Shown in pieces: positions 27,936 to 36,558 of a stretch of 64,000 nt of DNA (positions are counted from its first letter, which is position 1; each line of letters opens with the position of its first letter). The notes beneath the pieces were generated by a model. It was not told the DNA's origin. It saw only the letters and a list, made by a program, of their open reading frames with translations, and did not search any database. The position numbers and the translations under genes are program-made. The stretch is taken from positions 62,001 through 126,000 of the forward strand of contig CAWDQZ010000019.1 in the NCBI GenBank assembly GCA_963804595.1. The letters run 5' to 3'. This stretch comes from DASUPK01 sp963804595. GTDB taxonomy: Bacteria; Actinomycetota; Thermoleophilia; Solirubrobacterales; 70-9.

Positions 27936-28220
27936 ATGGCCGAACCGGAACAGCGCGAGGAGCACGAGGTCGTGGAGGCGGAGCCCGTGCGGCCGCTGCC
28001 GGTGCGGGCCGAGGGCCGGACGCTGGAGCTCTGGGGCCGGGAGGTCCCTCTGGTTGTCGCAGTGGCCGGTGGCGCTGCGGCCGGCGTGGCCGTAGTCGCG
28101 ATTGCCCGGTCCGCATCGCGGGCGCCCAGGCGCCCACCCCGCCGCGGGCTCTTCCGCCGCCGCGAGAAGGTCGTCGCCAGCCGCAGCTTCCTGGTCGACG
28201 TTCACGTCCTCGGGCGCTAG
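27936..28220 (+). CDS. Small single-pass membrane protein, hypothetical
   Basis: 94 residues: an acidic N-terminus, a WGREVPL turn, one transmembrane helix (VVAVAGGAAAGVAVVAIA) and a basic Arg/Pro-rich region ending in VVASRSFLVDVHVLGR. TAGGAT ends 8 nt upstream of the ATG. Its stop overlaps the glycosylase start by one nt (TAGTG), so the two are probably co-translated. Confidence 0.65.
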   Translation: MAEPEQREEHEVVEAEPVRPLPVRAEGRTLELWGREVPLVVAVAGGAAAGVAVVAIARSASRAPRRPPRRGLFRRREKVVASRSFLVDVHVLGR

Positions 28221-29212
28221 TGCCCTCCGTCATCGAGGAGCGGGTCCTTCCTCGCTGGCCCTACCGCCTGCCACGGAGCAGCGGCGGCGATGGCGTGGTT
28301 CGTTCGCGGGAGAAGCTCGTCGAGCGCCTCCTCCACGTCGGGCACGCGCCGGTCAGGATCAGGGTGTGGCGCACGCGTGAGGGCTACGTCCATATTCGAG
28401 CGGAGCCGATCGATCCAGCCTGCGTCATTCGTCCCATCGTTCCCGACGGGACGCCGTCCGCCGACGAGATCCCGCCGGCGGGCGAGGTCGCACTCGGGAT
28501 CGCCATCGAGCGGGTCCGCTTCTCGCTCGCCGTGGAAGACGATATGGGCGAGTTCTTCCAGACGTTCAAGCGGGACCCGCTTCTGGGGCCCGCCATCCAT
28601 CACAAGCCGTGGGTTCGCCCCAAGCGGAGGCCGTGGCCCTGGGAAGCGCTCTGCTGGGCGATCACCTCCCAGCTGATCGAGGCCTCGCGCGCCGCCGAGA
28701 TCCAGCGGCGGATCGTCAGGCGGTGGGCGCCGAACTATCTACCGAACCAGCCCGCACCTCGCCGGCGCCGGGAGCGCTCCTGGCCTCTCCGCGACGTGCC
28801 CTCAGCCGCCGTGATCGCTGGACGGGCGCCCGCCGAGCTCGCCTCCATGGACCTGAGCGCGGGACGGTCCGTGGCCATGGTCCACTGTGCACGTGAGGTG
28901 GTCCACGGCCGCGCGCGTCTCGAGGACCCCGATGCCGACCGGCGTCTGCTCCAGATCAGCGAGATCGGTCCCTGGACGATCCAGTGCCTCGGCCTGCACG
29001 GCCGCGGCGATGCGGACTCACTGCCGGCCGGCGATCTCGCCTACGTCAAGCTGGTGGGGCACCTCGCCGGGCTGGGGCGCCGTGCGACGGTCGAGGAGGT
29101 CGAGGAGTACTTCGCCCCGTATGCGCCCTTCCGCGGACTGGCGGGGACCTACGCGCTGGCGGGGTGGCACAAGGCGATGGGCGCGGGCCCCTCGGCGAGA
29201 TTGGCGGCCTGA
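28220..29212 (+). CDS. AlkA-like DNA-3-methyladenine glycosylase (HhH-GPD)
   Basis: 330 residues from GTG 28220. The helix-hairpin-helix and catalytic loop are seen in the C-terminal half: LLQISEIGPWTIQCLGLHG followed by ADSLPAGDLAYVKLVG, with the catalytic Asp at about 271. The N-terminal half (VRIRVWRTREGYVHIRAE) matches the AlkA N-terminal beta domain. It removes alkylated bases in base-excision repair. An Arg-rich insert (about 175-190) is unusual. Confidence 0.87.
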   Translation: MPSVIEERVLPRWPYRLPRSSGGDGVVRSREKLVERLLHVGHAPVRIRVWRTREGYVHIRAEPIDPACVIRPIVPDGTPSADEIPPAGEVALGIAIERVRFSLAVEDDMGEFFQTFKRDPLLGPAIHHKPWVRPKRRPWPWEALCWAITSQLIEASRAAEIQRRIVRRWAPNYLPNQPAPRRRRERSWPLRDVPSAAVIAGRAPAELASMDLSAGRSVAMVHCAREVVHGRARLEDPDADRRLLQISEIGPWTIQCLGLHGRGDADSLPAGDLAYVKLVGHLAGLGRRATVEEVEEYFAPYAPFRGLAGTYALAGWHKAMGAGPSARLAA

Positions 29213-29218
29213 GCCGCG

Positions 29219-30247
29219 TCAGCGCGGAGTTCGGGGCAGCAGCTCGTTGGTGAGCACCTGGCTCGGAGCGGGTGCGCTCGAGATCAGGTCGTGGTCCGCC
29301 ATCCATCGGGCGTAGGCGCGCCAGGCCGCCGGGTCCAGATAGCCGTACGGCTTGCCCTGGGGAGGGGCCAGCAGCGGGAGTGTGGCGCCGACCTCGGCGC
29401 GCGTCTGCATCGGGTCCAGACCCTTGCCCGCGGAAAGCACTGCGTTCGCCGCCTCCTGCGGATGCGCCCGGGCGTAGTCGGTGCCGCGGCCGAGTGCCTC
29501 GATGAAGGCGCGAATGGCCGCGGGATGGGCGTCGACCGTCGACTTGCGGGCGACGAGCACGAGCTCGTCGTAGGTCGGGACTCCGAGCTGGTCGACCGGG
29601 ACGATCCGGGGGTCGAGGCCGCGCTGCTGCAGATCGACTCCCTCGATGTTGCTGAATCCACCGAGGATGGCATCGACCCTCCCGCCGATCATGGCCGGCA
29701 ACAGGTTGAGCCCGACATTGACCTCCTCGGCCGACGAGGGGGGAAGGCCGGCGGTTTCGAGGATCGTCTCGAGGTAGTCGCTCTGGTACGGGATGCCCGC
29801 CGTCCCGACCGTCTTGCCCTTCAGGTCGGCGGCCGAAGTGATCGCGCCTTCCGGTAGGGAGATCAGAGACGTCAGCGGCGAATCGACCACCGCGCCGACC
29901 GCCTCGACGTCGAGGCCCCGGTCGGCAGCGAGGAGGACCTCGGGCTCATAGGAGATCGCCAGGTCGACCCGGCCGGCGGCGACCTCCTTGATCGGGGCGG
30001 ACGGGTCCGACGGGACCTGCGGCTTGACGTCGAGCCCGACTTGCCTGAAGAAGCCCTTGTCGATGGCGGTGAAGATTCCGGCGTGGTCAGGGTTCGCGTA
30101 CCAGTCGAGCTCCAGGCTGAAGGGCTGTGGATTGGCGGGAGTCCCAGGGGAGGCGTCACCGCCGCCACCGCAGGCCGCCACGCCGACCACCAGGATGGCG
30201 GCGGCGCCGACGGCCGCTGCCCATCGGACGATTCGCGATGCTCTCAC
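29219..30247 (-). CDS. thiY: Thiamine-precursor ABC transporter substrate-binding lipoprotein (ThiY/NMT1-like)
   Basis: 342 residues from GTG 30247. A lipobox (GVAAC, about residue 23) tethers it to the outer face. NMT1/THI5 features are FSLELDWYANPDHAGIFTA, GVDVKPQVP-like strands and DLAISYEPEVLLA. It should bind a thiamine pyrimidine precursor such as formylaminopyrimidine; the exact ligand is not proven. It is the third gene of a TPP-riboswitch operon and its start overlaps the permease stop (GTGA). Confidence 0.85.
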   Translation of the reverse strand: MRASRIVRWAAAVGAAAILVVGVAACGGGGDASPGTPANPQPFSLELDWYANPDHAGIFTAIDKGFFRQVGLDVKPQVPSDPSAPIKEVAAGRVDLAISYEPEVLLAADRGLDVEAVGAVVDSPLTSLISLPEGAITSAADLKGKTVGTAGIPYQSDYLETILETAGLPPSSAEEVNVGLNLLPAMIGGRVDAILGGFSNIEGVDLQQRGLDPRIVPVDQLGVPTYDELVLVARKSTVDAHPAAIRAFIEALGRGTDYARAHPQEAANAVLSAGKGLDPMQTRAEVGATLPLLAPPQGKPYGYLDPAAWRAYARWMADHDLISSAPAPSQVLTNELLPRTPR

Positions 30248-31026
30248 GCGCGAGTAACCCCGCGGCTGTCCCAGGTGACGACCCTGCGCTCCACCAGGGA
30301 GACGAGCGCGAAGAGGACGATCGCCATCACCGACAGCAGCGTGATCGCGGCGAACATTCGCGCGGTCAGGAGATTGCTGGATGCGATCAGGATCTGATGG
30401 CCGAGGCCTGAGCTCGCCCCGGCCCACTCGGCGAAGACAGCGCCGATCACCGCAACCGCGATCGCGATCTTCGTGCCGCTGAAGAAGAACGGCAGCGCGG
30501 AGGGCAGCTCTACCCGCCCGAGGATCTGCCGGCGGTCCGCGCCGAGCGTGCGCATCATCGTGATCAGCTGAGGGTCGACCGAGCGCAGCCCATCGAGCGT
30601 GTTGACCGTGACCGGGAAGAAGCAGACGAGAGCGATCAGGAGGACCTTGGGTCCGAGTCCGAAGCCGAACCAGACGACCAGGATCGGCGCGATCGCCACC
30701 GGCGGGATCGTCTGGGAGGCGACGAGCAGCGGGTAGAACGCGCGCCGCAGGGTGTCCGAGAGATGGAGCACGACGGCGAACGCGAGTCCGGCGGCCAGCG
30801 CGCAGAGGAAGCCGAGCAGGACCTCGCGGAGCGTCACCCACGTGTCGTCGAGAAGCAGCGAGCGGTCCTCCCAGAGCGAGGTGGCGATATCGCTCGGGGC
30901 GGGGACGAGAAAGTCCTGGATGTCGAGGGCGTTGGCGATCCAGTCCCACTGGGCCGCGAGCTCCCAGAGGCCGAGGACGAGCAGGATCACGGCGACCGGC
31001 GCCAGGTACGTTCGGGCCGCGGTCAT
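30244..31026 (-). CDS. thiX: ABC transporter permease (ThiX-like)
   Basis: 260 residues with about six helices and the SsuC/TauC-type coupling loop (LGADRRQILGRVELPSALPFFFSG). It forms the membrane channel of the putative thiamine-precursor importer. The start overlaps the ATPase stop by 4 nt, and the order is ATPase, permease, binding protein. Confidence 0.87.
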   Translation of the reverse strand: MTAARTYLAPVAVILLVLGLWELAAQWDWIANALDIQDFLVPAPSDIATSLWEDRSLLLDDTWVTLREVLLGFLCALAAGLAFAVVLHLSDTLRRAFYPLLVASQTIPPVAIAPILVVWFGFGLGPKVLLIALVCFFPVTVNTLDGLRSVDPQLITMMRTLGADRRQILGRVELPSALPFFFSGTKIAIAVAVIGAVFAEWAGASSGLGHQILIASSNLLTARMFAAITLLSVMAIVLFALVSLVERRVVTWDSRGVTRA

Positions 31027-31856
31027 CCCGCCGCCTCCGCCAGGCTGCGGAGCGCCCGTTCCTTGAGCTCGGCGAACGTTGACGAGGTCACCGCCGCAGC
31101 GCGGTCGGCCGCTCGTGGCGAGGGGATCTCGATCCGATCGGCGACGCGTGCGGGACGCGAGCTCAGGACGATCACGCGATCCGAGAGGTAGAGCGCCTCC
31201 TCGACGTCATGGGTGACCAACAGGACGGTGTGCCTGTCGGGGCCGAGCACGCCGGCCAGCCACGACTGCATCTCGCCCCTGGTGATCGCGTCGAGCGAGG
31301 CGAAGGGCTCGTCGAGGAGCAGCACGGGCCGGCCCGCCATCAGGGTGCGCAGGAACGCGACCCGTTGGCGCATCCCGCCGGAGAGCCCATCCGGCCTGGT
31401 CCCCTCGAATCCCGCGAGCCCGAGACGCTCGAAATGCCCGCCTGCCCGTTCTCGGGCCCGCTGGCGCGGCACGCCCGCGATGCGCAGGGCGAGGGCCGCG
31501 TTGTCGAGCGCGGAGAGCCAGGGCAGCAGCAGGTCCCGCTGCGGCATGTAGGCGCAGCGCTCGAGACGCTCCCCGGGCTCGGACCTCCCGCCGACCACGA
31601 TCGCGCCAGAGTCCGCCTGACGGAGCCCGGCGACGAGCTCGAGCAGGGTGGTCTTCCCGCAGCCCGAGGGGCCGACGAGTCCGACGACCTCGCCCGGCTT
31701 GGCCTCGAGATCGATCCGCTCGATCGCCCTCAGTTCTCCAAACGAGTGACCAACCGCCTCCACGCCCAGGGGCGCGCCGGCGGTGTCCGCGGTCCCCGCG
31801 TCAGTACGGCCTCCGCGGGCCGCGTCCGGTGTGCCTTCGCGAAGTCTCGTCTGCAT
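31023..31856 (-). CDS. thiZ: ABC transporter ATPase (ThiZ-like)
   Basis: 277 residues from ATG 31856. An upstream TTG at 31889 is in frame but lies inside the riboswitch, so ATG 31856, directly after a ggaggga ribosome site, is preferred. Walker A is GPSGCGKTT, the signature is LSGGMRQRVAF, and Walker B is VLLLDEPFASLD. It energises the importer formed with the next two genes. Control is translational: the ribosome site is the 3' end of the TPP aptamer. Confidence 0.88.
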   Translation of the reverse strand: MQTRLREGTPDAARGGRTDAGTADTAGAPLGVEAVGHSFGELRAIERIDLEAKPGEVVGLVGPSGCGKTTLLELVAGLRQADSGAIVVGGRSEPGERLERCAYMPQRDLLLPWLSALDNAALALRIAGVPRQRARERAGGHFERLGLAGFEGTRPDGLSGGMRQRVAFLRTLMAGRPVLLLDEPFASLDAITRGEMQSWLAGVLGPDRHTVLLVTHDVEEALYLSDRVIVLSSRPARVADRIEIPSPRAADRAAAVTSSTFAELKERALRSLAEAAG

Positions 31857-31857
31857 G

Positions 31858-31955
31858 CTCCCTCCGCGCGCATTACCGCACAGGTTCAAAGGGTCAGCGG
31901 AGGGATGGGGGTTCCGCTATCTCAGCCCGCACCGAATCCCGCGAGCCCCCCTGTT
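31858..31955 (-). promoter_or_regulatory. TPP riboswitch (thi-box)
   Basis: Read on the minus strand the segment carries the conserved thi-box blocks in order: a GGGGGC region, GCTGAGA, GACCC-TTTGAACCTGT, TAATGC and terminal GGAGGGA. The last block is at the same time the ribosome site of the ATPase gene, two nt from its ATG. TPP binding should therefore hide the ribosome site and shut off the transporter. Confidence 0.93.
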
Positions 31956-31984
31956 GGGTTCCGGTTCAGTCTACGGTGTCGAGG

Positions 31985-32440
31985 ATGGAGGTCGAGCGCA
32001 AGTTCCTCGTCCCCGAGCCGCCGGATCTGGACGGCACGGAGTCCGATGAGATCGAGCAGGGCTATCTCGCGGTCGGCGCGGACGGCGAGGTCCGCCTTCG
32101 CCACAGGGGAGACGATCTCGTGCTGACGGCCAAGCGTGGCTCCGGCCTCGCGCGGGAGGAGGCCGAGATTGAGCTCGACAGCGCGAATTTCGAGCAGCTC
32201 TGGCCACTGACCGAGGGACGCCGGCTGCGGAAGCGCCGGCACGTGATCCCGCACGGCGACCTCAAGATCGAGCTCGACGTCTATGAGGAGCTGCTCGAGG
32301 GGCTGCTCGTCGCCGAGGTCGAGTTCCCCTCGGAGGATGAGGCGGGCGATTTCCAACCCCCCGACTGGATCGGCGAGGAGGTCACCGGAGACGAGCGGTA
32401 TCTGAACGAGACGCTCGCCACGCGGGGGCGGCCGTCATAG
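31985..32440 (+). CDS. CYTH-domain protein (triphosphatase-like)
   Basis: 151 residues from ATG 31985; TACGGT ends 7 nt upstream. It begins with the CYTH signature (EVERKF, residues 2-7) and continues with paired charged strands (VRLRHRGDDLVLTAKRG; LKIELDVYEELLEGLLVAEVEF) that line the tunnel of triphosphate-metal-binding enzymes. The likely substrate is inorganic triphosphate or a nucleotide triphosphate. It is followed by a CHAD protein, its usual partner. Confidence 0.88.
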   Translation: MEVERKFLVPEPPDLDGTESDEIEQGYLAVGADGEVRLRHRGDDLVLTAKRGSGLAREEAEIELDSANFEQLWPLTEGRRLRKRRHVIPHGDLKIELDVYEELLEGLLVAEVEFPSEDEAGDFQPPDWIGEEVTGDERYLNETLATRGRPS

Positions 32441-32497
32441 CCGCGTTTTTACATCCGGCGTCGTTAATTGCGGCCCCATGTGGGCAGGAGAAAGCTG

Positions 32498-33580
32498 ATG
32501 AATCCTTCACGCGGTGAGCTCGAGAAGGCGGCCCGCGAGGCTCTCTGCCAGGCCAAGGACCCGCGCAAGGCGGTTAGGCTCGTGGCCGCCGGCACCGCGG
32601 CAGCAGCCGGAATCGGTCTCCGCCGGTTTCGCCGGGGCAGCAATGGAGCTTCCTTCGACTCCGATGCATACCGCTTGCTGCCCCGTGAGCCTGTTGGCGC
32701 TGGGCTGAAGCGCGTTCTCGCGTCCCAGGTCGACGACGCCATCGCTCAGCTGCGAGGCGACGCGGGCAGTAAGCCGGCGGAGGCGATCCACGAGGCCCGC
32801 AAGGACGTCAAGAAGATCCGCTCGGCACTGCGGCTGATCCGGAACAGGATCGGCGACGACGCCTGGCGCCGGGAGAACGACCACTATCGCGAGGTGGCGA
32901 GAGGCCTGAGCGGCTTTCGCGACGCCGAGATCCTGGTCGAGGCTCTCGACGGACTGTCGGAGCGATTCGGGGCCGAGGCGGAGGGGCGCTTCGACGCGCT
33001 GCGGGAGCAGCTCGAGTCCGAGAACCGCGCCGCCCACGACGACGGCTCGGTCGAGCGGGCGATGAGCGAAGCGGCCGCCGGGCTGACGGCGGGGCGGGGC
33101 AGAATCGACTCCCTCCCGCTCGATGGCGACGGCTGGAAGCTGATCGGGCCGGGCCTCCATCGGACCTACCGACGTGGCCGCAAGCGCCTCCGCGCCGTGG
33201 AGGAGGAGGCGAGCGTCACCAATCTGCACGAGCTTCGCAAGCGGGTGAAGGACCTCTGGTACCAGGTACGCCTGATCAGGGATGTCGACCAACCCATGCT
33301 GGGCGCGCTCGCCGACCACGCGCATGACCTCTCCGATCACCTCGGCGACGATCACGACCTCGCGCTGCTCCGCGAAACCGTCCAGCGACGCCGGGCAGCC
33401 TTCCCGAAGCCGGCCCACAAGCGTCATCTGCTCGAGGAGATCGATCAGCGTCGAGGCGAGCTGCAGTTCGCCGCCATCTCCCTCGCCGAGCGCATCTACG
33501 CGGACAAGCCCAAGCGCTTCAGCAAGCGACTCGAGAAGCGCTGGGAGGCCTGGCGCGATCGCGAGCCGGTCGGGGCCTAG
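32498..33580 (+). CDS. CHAD-domain protein
   Basis: 360 residues from ATG 32498 (ribosome site ggag at 32486). An Arg/Lys-rich N-terminus precedes two CHAD-type helical repeats with conserved His and basic residues (AIHEARKDVKKIRSALRLI; NLHELRKRVKDLWYQVRLI). CHAD domains bind polyphosphate. It lies directly after the CYTH gene, and a damaged PPK2 gene lies about 8 kb on. Confidence 0.9.
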   Translation: MNPSRGELEKAAREALCQAKDPRKAVRLVAAGTAAAAGIGLRRFRRGSNGASFDSDAYRLLPREPVGAGLKRVLASQVDDAIAQLRGDAGSKPAEAIHEARKDVKKIRSALRLIRNRIGDDAWRRENDHYREVARGLSGFRDAEILVEALDGLSERFGAEAEGRFDALREQLESENRAAHDDGSVERAMSEAAAGLTAGRGRIDSLPLDGDGWKLIGPGLHRTYRRGRKRLRAVEEEASVTNLHELRKRVKDLWYQVRLIRDVDQPMLGALADHAHDLSDHLGDDHDLALLRETVQRRRAAFPKPAHKRHLLEEIDQRRGELQFAAISLAERIYADKPKRFSKRLEKRWEAWRDREPVGA

Positions 33581-33581
33581 C

Positions 33582-33607
33582 TGTCACACTCGGATGTCTG
33601 CCTCGTC
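33582..33607 (+). promoter_or_regulatory. ECF41-type promoter
   Basis: TGTCACA (33582-33588), 15 nt, then CGTC (33604-33607) matches the ECF41 consensus and lies 33 nt before the epimerase ATG. The ECF41 factor is the next gene but one, so this looks like an autoregulated promoter. Confidence 0.75.
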
Positions 33608-33640
33608 ATCCCTGTTGAAGGCGATGAAAGGAGGCCCGAA

Positions 33641-34621
33641 ATGAAGGTTTTCGTAGCCGGAGCGACTGGGGCGCTCGGAAAGCAGCTCGTGCCGATGCTG
33701 GTGGCAAGCGGCCACGAGGTCACCGGGATGACGCGTAGCTCCGCCAAGCAGGACCTGGTCCGCCAGCTCGGTGCCCGGCCCGCCGTCGCCGACGCCCTCG
33801 ATCCGGAGGCCGTCGCACAGGTCGTGGCCGAGGCCGAGCCCGAGGTGGTCATTCACGAGCTCACGGCAATCGACGCGGGGTCCGTGGGGCGCAACATCGA
33901 CAAGATGTTCGCTCTCACCAATCGCCTGCGGACGCAGGCAACCGATCATCTCCTTGGTGCCGCTCGCGCGGTGGACGCGAAGCGGTTCATCGCGCAGAGC
34001 TTCGCCGGCTGGCCGTTCGAGCGCACGGGCGCGCTGGTCAAGACCGAGGACGAACCTCTCCAGACCTCACCCCCGAAGTCGGTCCGCCAGTCGCTCGAAG
34101 CAATCCGCTACGTCGAGCAGACGGTCACCAACGTCGAGGGCATCGAAGGATTGGTGCTCCGCTACGGCGGCTTCTACGGTCCCGGGACGTCCCTCGGCAT
34201 CAACCCGGATGGAGCTCAGATCGAGATGCTCAGGAAGCGGCGCCTGCCTGTGATCGGCAACGGCGCCGGGATCTGGTCGCTGGTCCACATCCAGGACGCA
34301 GCAGCAGCCACCGCCTTGGCGGTCGAGCGTGGCAGGCCCGGTATCTACAACGTGGTCGACGATGAGCCGGCCGCCGTTCGGGATTTGCTCCCCGAGGTGG
34401 CCATGGCGATCGGGGCCAAGCCCCCCCGGCGGATTCCGCGGTGGCTGGGGCGCCTGATCGCCGGCGAGGGAAACACGGTCATGATGACCGAGGTGAGAGG
34501 AGCCTCGAACGCAAAGGCGAAGCGTGAGCTGGGCTGGGACCTGCGCTACCCGAGCTGGCGACTGGGCGTCCGTGAGGGCCTCGAGCAGAGCGGCGGCGAA
34601 CCGGTCGGGGTTGCGGCATGA
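33641..34621 (+). CDS. NAD-dependent epimerase/dehydratase family protein (ECF41 partner)
   Basis: 326 residues. The Rossmann nucleotide loop is GATGALGKQ (residues 7-15), typical of atypical/extended SDRs; RYGGFYGPGTS is also recognisable, while the catalytic Tyr-Lys pair is not obvious. Oxidoreductases of this type are one of the three classes usually linked to ECF41 sigma factors. It is preceded by an aggagg ribosome site and an ECF41 promoter, and the stop overlaps the sigma factor start (ATGA). Confidence 0.85.
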   Translation: MKVFVAGATGALGKQLVPMLVASGHEVTGMTRSSAKQDLVRQLGARPAVADALDPEAVAQVVAEAEPEVVIHELTAIDAGSVGRNIDKMFALTNRLRTQATDHLLGAARAVDAKRFIAQSFAGWPFERTGALVKTEDEPLQTSPPKSVRQSLEAIRYVEQTVTNVEGIEGLVLRYGGFYGPGTSLGINPDGAQIEMLRKRRLPVIGNGAGIWSLVHIQDAAAATALAVERGRPGIYNVVDDEPAAVRDLLPEVAMAIGAKPPRRIPRWLGRLIAGEGNTVMMTEVRGASNAKAKRELGWDLRYPSWRLGVREGLEQSGGEPVGVAA

Positions 34622-35541
34622 CCGAGTCCCAGCTCCTGGAGGAGCTGCGCCCGAGGGCGTTCTCGATCGCATACCGGATGCTCGGCAGCGTGAGCGAGGC
34701 CGAGGACGTGGTCCAGGAGGCGCTGCTGCGGGTGCATTCCGCGCTCGAGCGCGGTGAGGAGATCTCCTCGCCACGCGCCTACGTCGCGACCGTGACGACA
34801 CGGCTGGCGATCGACGAGCTCCGATCCGCCCGGGCCCGTCGGGAGAGCTACGTCGGGGAGTGGCTTCCGGAGCCGGTCACCGAGCGGCCCGAGGACGATC
34901 CGGCTCGCCAGGCGGAGCTCGCTGATTCCCTCTCCCTCGCCTTCCTCGTCGTCCTCGAATCGCTCAGCCCCGAGCAACGCGCCGCCTTCCTGCTGCACGA
35001 CGTCTTCGACTACGACTACGACCGGGTCGCCGAGATCGTTGGGACGAATGAGACGAACGCGAGGCAGCTGGCCTCACGGGCGCGACGACACGTGGACGAG
35101 GGCCGCACTCGGTTCGATGCCTCGGAGAAACAGCGGGACGAGCTGGCGGCGCGCTTCTTCGCCGCGGTCGAGAACGGCGATTTCGACTCACTCGAGGCCC
35201 TGCTCGCCGAGGACGTCGAGCTCCACGGCGACGGCGGCGGTATCGCCCCGGCGATCAGGCATCCGGTCTTCGGTCGCGCGAAGACGGCCCAGATGCTTCG
35301 CAACTGGGGCCGGCTCGGAGAGCGAATCGGCCGCCTACGGGTTCGCCGCCTCACGGTGAACGGCCAGCCGGGCGCCGAGTTCCTCGATCCCGACGGGAAG
35401 GTGATCAGCGTCCTGGCCCTCGACGTCGCCGAAGGCCAGGTCCAGGCGATCCGCTCGATCGTCAACCCGGAGAAGCTCGGTCACCTCGGCCCGGTCGCGG
35501 ACACCAAGGCGCTGTTCGCCCGGATTCGCGGCGGGGACTAG
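34618..35541 (+). CDS. sigJ: ECF41-type RNA polymerase sigma factor with C-terminal SnoaL-like domain (SigJ)
   Basis: 307 residues. Region 2 (FSIAYRMLGSVSEAEDVVQEALLR) and region 4 (LSPEQRAAFLLHDVFDYDYDRVAEIVG) are clear. The C-terminal domain (about 175-300) is SnoaL/NTF2-like and carries the two ECF41 hallmarks DGGG and NPEKL, which tune activity. It has no anti-sigma partner, as expected for this group, and is translationally coupled to the epimerase. Confidence 0.92.
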   Translation: MTESQLLEELRPRAFSIAYRMLGSVSEAEDVVQEALLRVHSALERGEEISSPRAYVATVTTRLAIDELRSARARRESYVGEWLPEPVTERPEDDPARQAELADSLSLAFLVVLESLSPEQRAAFLLHDVFDYDYDRVAEIVGTNETNARQLASRARRHVDEGRTRFDASEKQRDELAARFFAAVENGDFDSLEALLAEDVELHGDGGGIAPAIRHPVFGRAKTAQMLRNWGRLGERIGRLRVRRLTVNGQPGAEFLDPDGKVISVLALDVAEGQVQAIRSIVNPEKLGHLGPVADTKALFARIRGGD

Positions 35542-35587
35542 CCCTTCAGCCTGCGACTCGCCCGTCTGGTCGTGAAAGAATCCCGGC

Positions 35588-35833
35588 ATGGCGGATCCTG
35601 GTCCCAGCCCCGCGGAGCTCGAGGAGCGGGTCGAGGGCCTCGCCGACGCCCTCGACAGGTTGATCGGCGTTGTTTCGAAGCTGGATGACGAAACCTCGGA
35701 TACGGCTGCCGCTGCATTCGACAGCGATGTTCCCCGCGTTGCTGGGCACAAGGCCACCGCGGAGGAGCTGAAGAGCCTGAGCGACACGTTGGCTGCCTGG
35801 AAGAAGGAGTGGGGTACCGGGAACGCCGGTTAG
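35588..35833 (+). CDS. Small hypothetical protein
   Basis: 81 residues, acidic and helical (ELEERVEGLADALDRLIGVVSKLDDET), suggestive of a short coiled coil, ending EELKSLSDTLAAWKKEWG. Codon use matches genomic GC-rich genes, so it is probably real. No recognised family. Confidence 0.5.
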   Translation: MADPGPSPAELEERVEGLADALDRLIGVVSKLDDETSDTAAAAFDSDVPRVAGHKATAEELKSLSDTLAAWKKEWGTGNAG

Positions 35834-35856
35834 TGCCGCTGGCTGTGCGCTGAGGG

Positions 35857-35880
35857 GCTGCTTCTCGTCCAAAGGGCTAT
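35857..35880. repeat. Short hairpin repeat (GTCCAAAG family), divergent copy
   Basis: GCTGCTTCTCGTCCAAAGGGC is an imperfect member of a small intergenic hairpin family whose clear copies are at 37001, 37022 and 37541. The stem is weak here. Confidence 0.35.
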
Positions 35881-35959
35881 CTCGAAGACCGCTGTCCCTT
35901 TAGCTCGCGTCGAGACAATCGGCCTCCAGAGGTCAGTCGGGTCCGCCGGCTACCGAGAG

Positions 35960-36526
35960 ATGACCGATACAACCTGGGTATTCATTCAGTGTTGCTGGGC
36001 AGCGTGGGCGGCCTATTGGCTGGCCATGGCCTTTGCGACCAAGCGCACCGTCGAGCGCGGGGGTTTCATTGGGTATCGCCTTGTGGCGGGCATCGTCATC
36101 GTGGGATTGGTGGCCGCCGGGCGGCTATTGCATGTGTCCTCACATTCACAGCTTTGGCAGACGCCCTTGGGGTTGGGAGTTGTGACGGACTGCATCGTTC
36201 TGGTGGGAGCCGCGTTCACGGTCTGGGCGCGGATCACGCTGGGTCGCAACTGGAGCGCAGAGGTGACGTTCAAGCAAGACCATGAGCTGATCGAGTCGGG
36301 CCCTTACGCGCTGGCGCGGCATCCGATCTACACCGGCCTGATCCTGATGGCGCTTGGCACAGCGATCAACTACGGGCGGGCTATCGGCTTTGGCCTGCTT
36401 GTCGCACTATGCGGCGGTCTGTGGTGGAAAGCCCGGCAAGAGGAGCGGATCATGAGCAGGCACTTTCCCAACGCCTACGCCGAGTACAAAGCGCACGTCA
36501 GTGCGGTCATCCCATTCGTGCTGTGA
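35960..36526 (+). CDS. Isoprenylcysteine carboxyl methyltransferase (ICMT)-family membrane protein
   Basis: 188 residues with four or five helices and the C-terminal ICMT/PEMT motif: GPYALARHPIYTGLILMALG, then EERIMSRHFPNAYAEYKAHV. Such bacterial proteins methylate small lipidic or thiol substrates using S-adenosylmethionine. Its codon use is less GC-biased than its neighbours, in keeping with an acquired region. Confidence 0.85.
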   Translation: MTDTTWVFIQCCWAAWAAYWLAMAFATKRTVERGGFIGYRLVAGIVIVGLVAAGRLLHVSSHSQLWQTPLGLGVVTDCIVLVGAAFTVWARITLGRNWSAEVTFKQDHELIESGPYALARHPIYTGLILMALGTAINYGRAIGFGLLVALCGGLWWKARQEERIMSRHFPNAYAEYKAHVSAVIPFVL

Positions 36527-36558
36527 CTGCAAGACGGCTGGGAGTGGTGGCAAGCCGG

